Assembly (NCBI RefSeq): GCF_001513965.1
Contig: NZ_KQ948024.1
Location: 16,649 to 80,648, forward strand
Direction of reading: 5' to 3'
Length of the DNA stretch: 64,000 bases
From: Streptomyces cellostaticus
GTDB lineage: Bacteria; Actinomycetota; Actinomycetes; Streptomycetales; Streptomycetaceae
Both the position numbers and the translations under genes were made by a program. The notes beneath the pieces are model-generated. The model was given only the letters and a program-made list of their open reading frames with translations. It ran no database searches and was not told the DNA's origin. Below, in pieces: positions 63,357 to 64,000 of the stretch; the stretch's first letter is position 1; every line of letters begins with the position of its first letter.

Positions 63357-64000
63357 CAGATGAAGGGCTCTTCGCGAAAGCGAGGGGCCCTTCGACGTCT
63401 TCCCTGGTCAGCGTCCGGTACGCCCCCTCCCCCGGCGGCCGCCACCACACCGGGTCGGCACACCGGAACCCCTCACGCCTGAGCAGTGCCCGGTGGATCT
63501 TGTTGGTCGCCGTCACCGGCATCCGCTCCACCACCCGCACAAACCGGGGCGCCATCTTCGTGCCCAGGTCGGGCTGGGCCGCCAGGAACTCGGCGAAGCC
63601 CGCCGGATCGAAGGAGCCGGCGATCGTCGCCATCACCTGGTCCCCGGTGACCGGATCCGGCACCCCGTACACGGCGACGGCCACCGCGCCCTCGTACCGG
63701 GCGACGATGTTCTCGATCATCGCGGCGGCCAGGTTCTCCCCGTCGACCCGGATGCGGTCGTCGGTACGGCCCGCGAAGTACAGATAGCCGTCGGCATCCC
63801 GGTAGAAGAGATCCCCGGTCCAGTACGCACCTCCCCCACTCCCGGCTTCGCTCGAGCGCGGGGACCCCCATCGGCGCCGCTCGGCCTCGGCGGCCGGATT
63901 CCTCCAGTACCCCTCGAAGCGATGGGGCCCCCGGTTCACCAGCTCGCCTATGGCCTCATCGCCGTTGACCAGCCGACCGCCCGCATCGAAGACGGCCGCC
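63322..64000 (-). CDS. AMP-dependent acyl-CoA synthetase, C-terminal fragment
   Basis: About 225 residues are visible; the N-terminus lies beyond the window's right end. ANL-superfamily C-terminal motifs: YWTGDLFYRDADGYLYFAGR (A8 region with the hinge), DDRIRVDGENL, and LPVTATNKIHR-like RMPVTATNKIHRALL with the catalytic Lys. An in-frame 42-bp repetitive element inserts GSPRSSEAGSGGG before YWTGDL. The frame ends in the antisense of tRNA-Lys (RRQGLEPRTR), implying loss of an earlier stop. Activates a carboxylic acid as its CoA ester. Confidence 0.85.
   Translation of the reverse strand, partial: AAVFDAGGRLVNGDEAIGELVNRGPHRFEGYWRNPAAEAERRRWGSPRSSEAGSGGGAYWTGDLFYRDADGYLYFAGRTDDRIRVDGENLAAAMIENIVARYEGAVAVAVYGVPDPVTGDQVMATIAGSFDPAGFAEFLAAQPDLGTKMAPRFVRVVERMPVTATNKIHRALLRREGFRCADPVWWRPPGEGAYRTLTREDVEGPLAFAKSPSSVRRQGLEPRTR
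63362..63393. terminator. Terminator after tRNA-Lys copy 2
   Basis: GAAGGGC...TTCGC-GAAA-GCG...GCCCTTC hairpin with a GNRA-type loop and two wobble pairs. It lies inside the 3' coding part of the antisense synthetase gene. Confidence 0.75.
63830..63871. repeat. 42-bp Streptomyces palindromic repeat inside a coding gene
   Basis: CTCCCGGCTTCGCTCGAGCG flanked by CCCCCA and GGGGACCCCCATC belongs to a short element I recognise as widely dispersed in Streptomyces. It is inserted in-frame (14 codons) in the acyl-CoA synthetase. Confidence 0.7.

Overview
The window looks like the core chromosome of a Streptomyces species. Support comes from the very high G+C, the strong third-position bias of the genes, the complete desferrioxamine cluster desEF/desABCD, adpA with its single in-frame TTA (bldA) codon next to ornA, a CebR-controlled cellobiose locus, and a PAS-GGDEF-EAL gene matching cdgA. 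The gene order resembles my memory of the S. coelicolor SCO2774-SCO2832 neighbourhood; no search was run. No prophage, transposase, integrase or CRISPR array was seen.

Layout. 1-7.8 kb: acyl-CoA and leucine catabolism. A thioesterase fragment, an acyl-CoA dehydrogenase and a TetR repressor face a four-gene operon (accD1-accA1-hmgL-acdH) across two GTTAA-N6-TTAAC-like operators. 7.9-8.3 kb: a small secreted protein resembling chagasin-type inhibitors. 8.4-15.6 kb: ferrioxamine uptake (desE, desF) and biosynthesis (desABCD), each preceded by an iron box. 15.7-23.5 kb: amino-sugar and phosphate genes (a GH20 hexosaminidase with a DasR-type site, a purple acid phosphatase, glmS2) with several small conserved unknowns. 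23.6-27.3 kb: a universal stress protein, adpA, ornA and tRNA-His. 28-34.2 kb: cebR, cebEFG and bglC with two CebR palindromes. 34.2-40.6 kb: a lipoprotein, a CBM2-GH18 chitinase, a two-component system, a spermidine-synthase-like protein and hypotheticals. 40.8-44.2 kb: an NsdA-like TPR regulator, a histidine phosphatase and a PAP2 membrane enzyme.

44.1-48.6 kb is the most unusual part. Three translationally coupled genes encode a RecB/Cas4-type nuclease with an apparent Fe-S cysteine set, a 535-residue protein I do not recognise, and an SF1 helicase of the Upf1/Dna2 kind. Their order follows the domain order of Dna2. A 171-bp tandem repeat that re-duplicates the end of the helicase gene follows them.

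48.7-49.9 kb: small genes and tRNA-Lys(CTT). 49.9-53.3 kb: a secreted M6-type metalloprotease diverging from cdgA. 53.3-62.2 kb: an uptake and catabolic locus with an LLM oxidoreductase, two Asp/Glu-racemase-fold enzymes, a 2-hydroxyacid dehydrogenase, an amidase, a DUF3830 protein and an EhuBCDA-type ABC transporter, followed by an IclR regulator. 63.2-64 kb: a second identical tRNA-Lys(CTT), and the end of an acyl-CoA synthetase gene that runs antisense into it.
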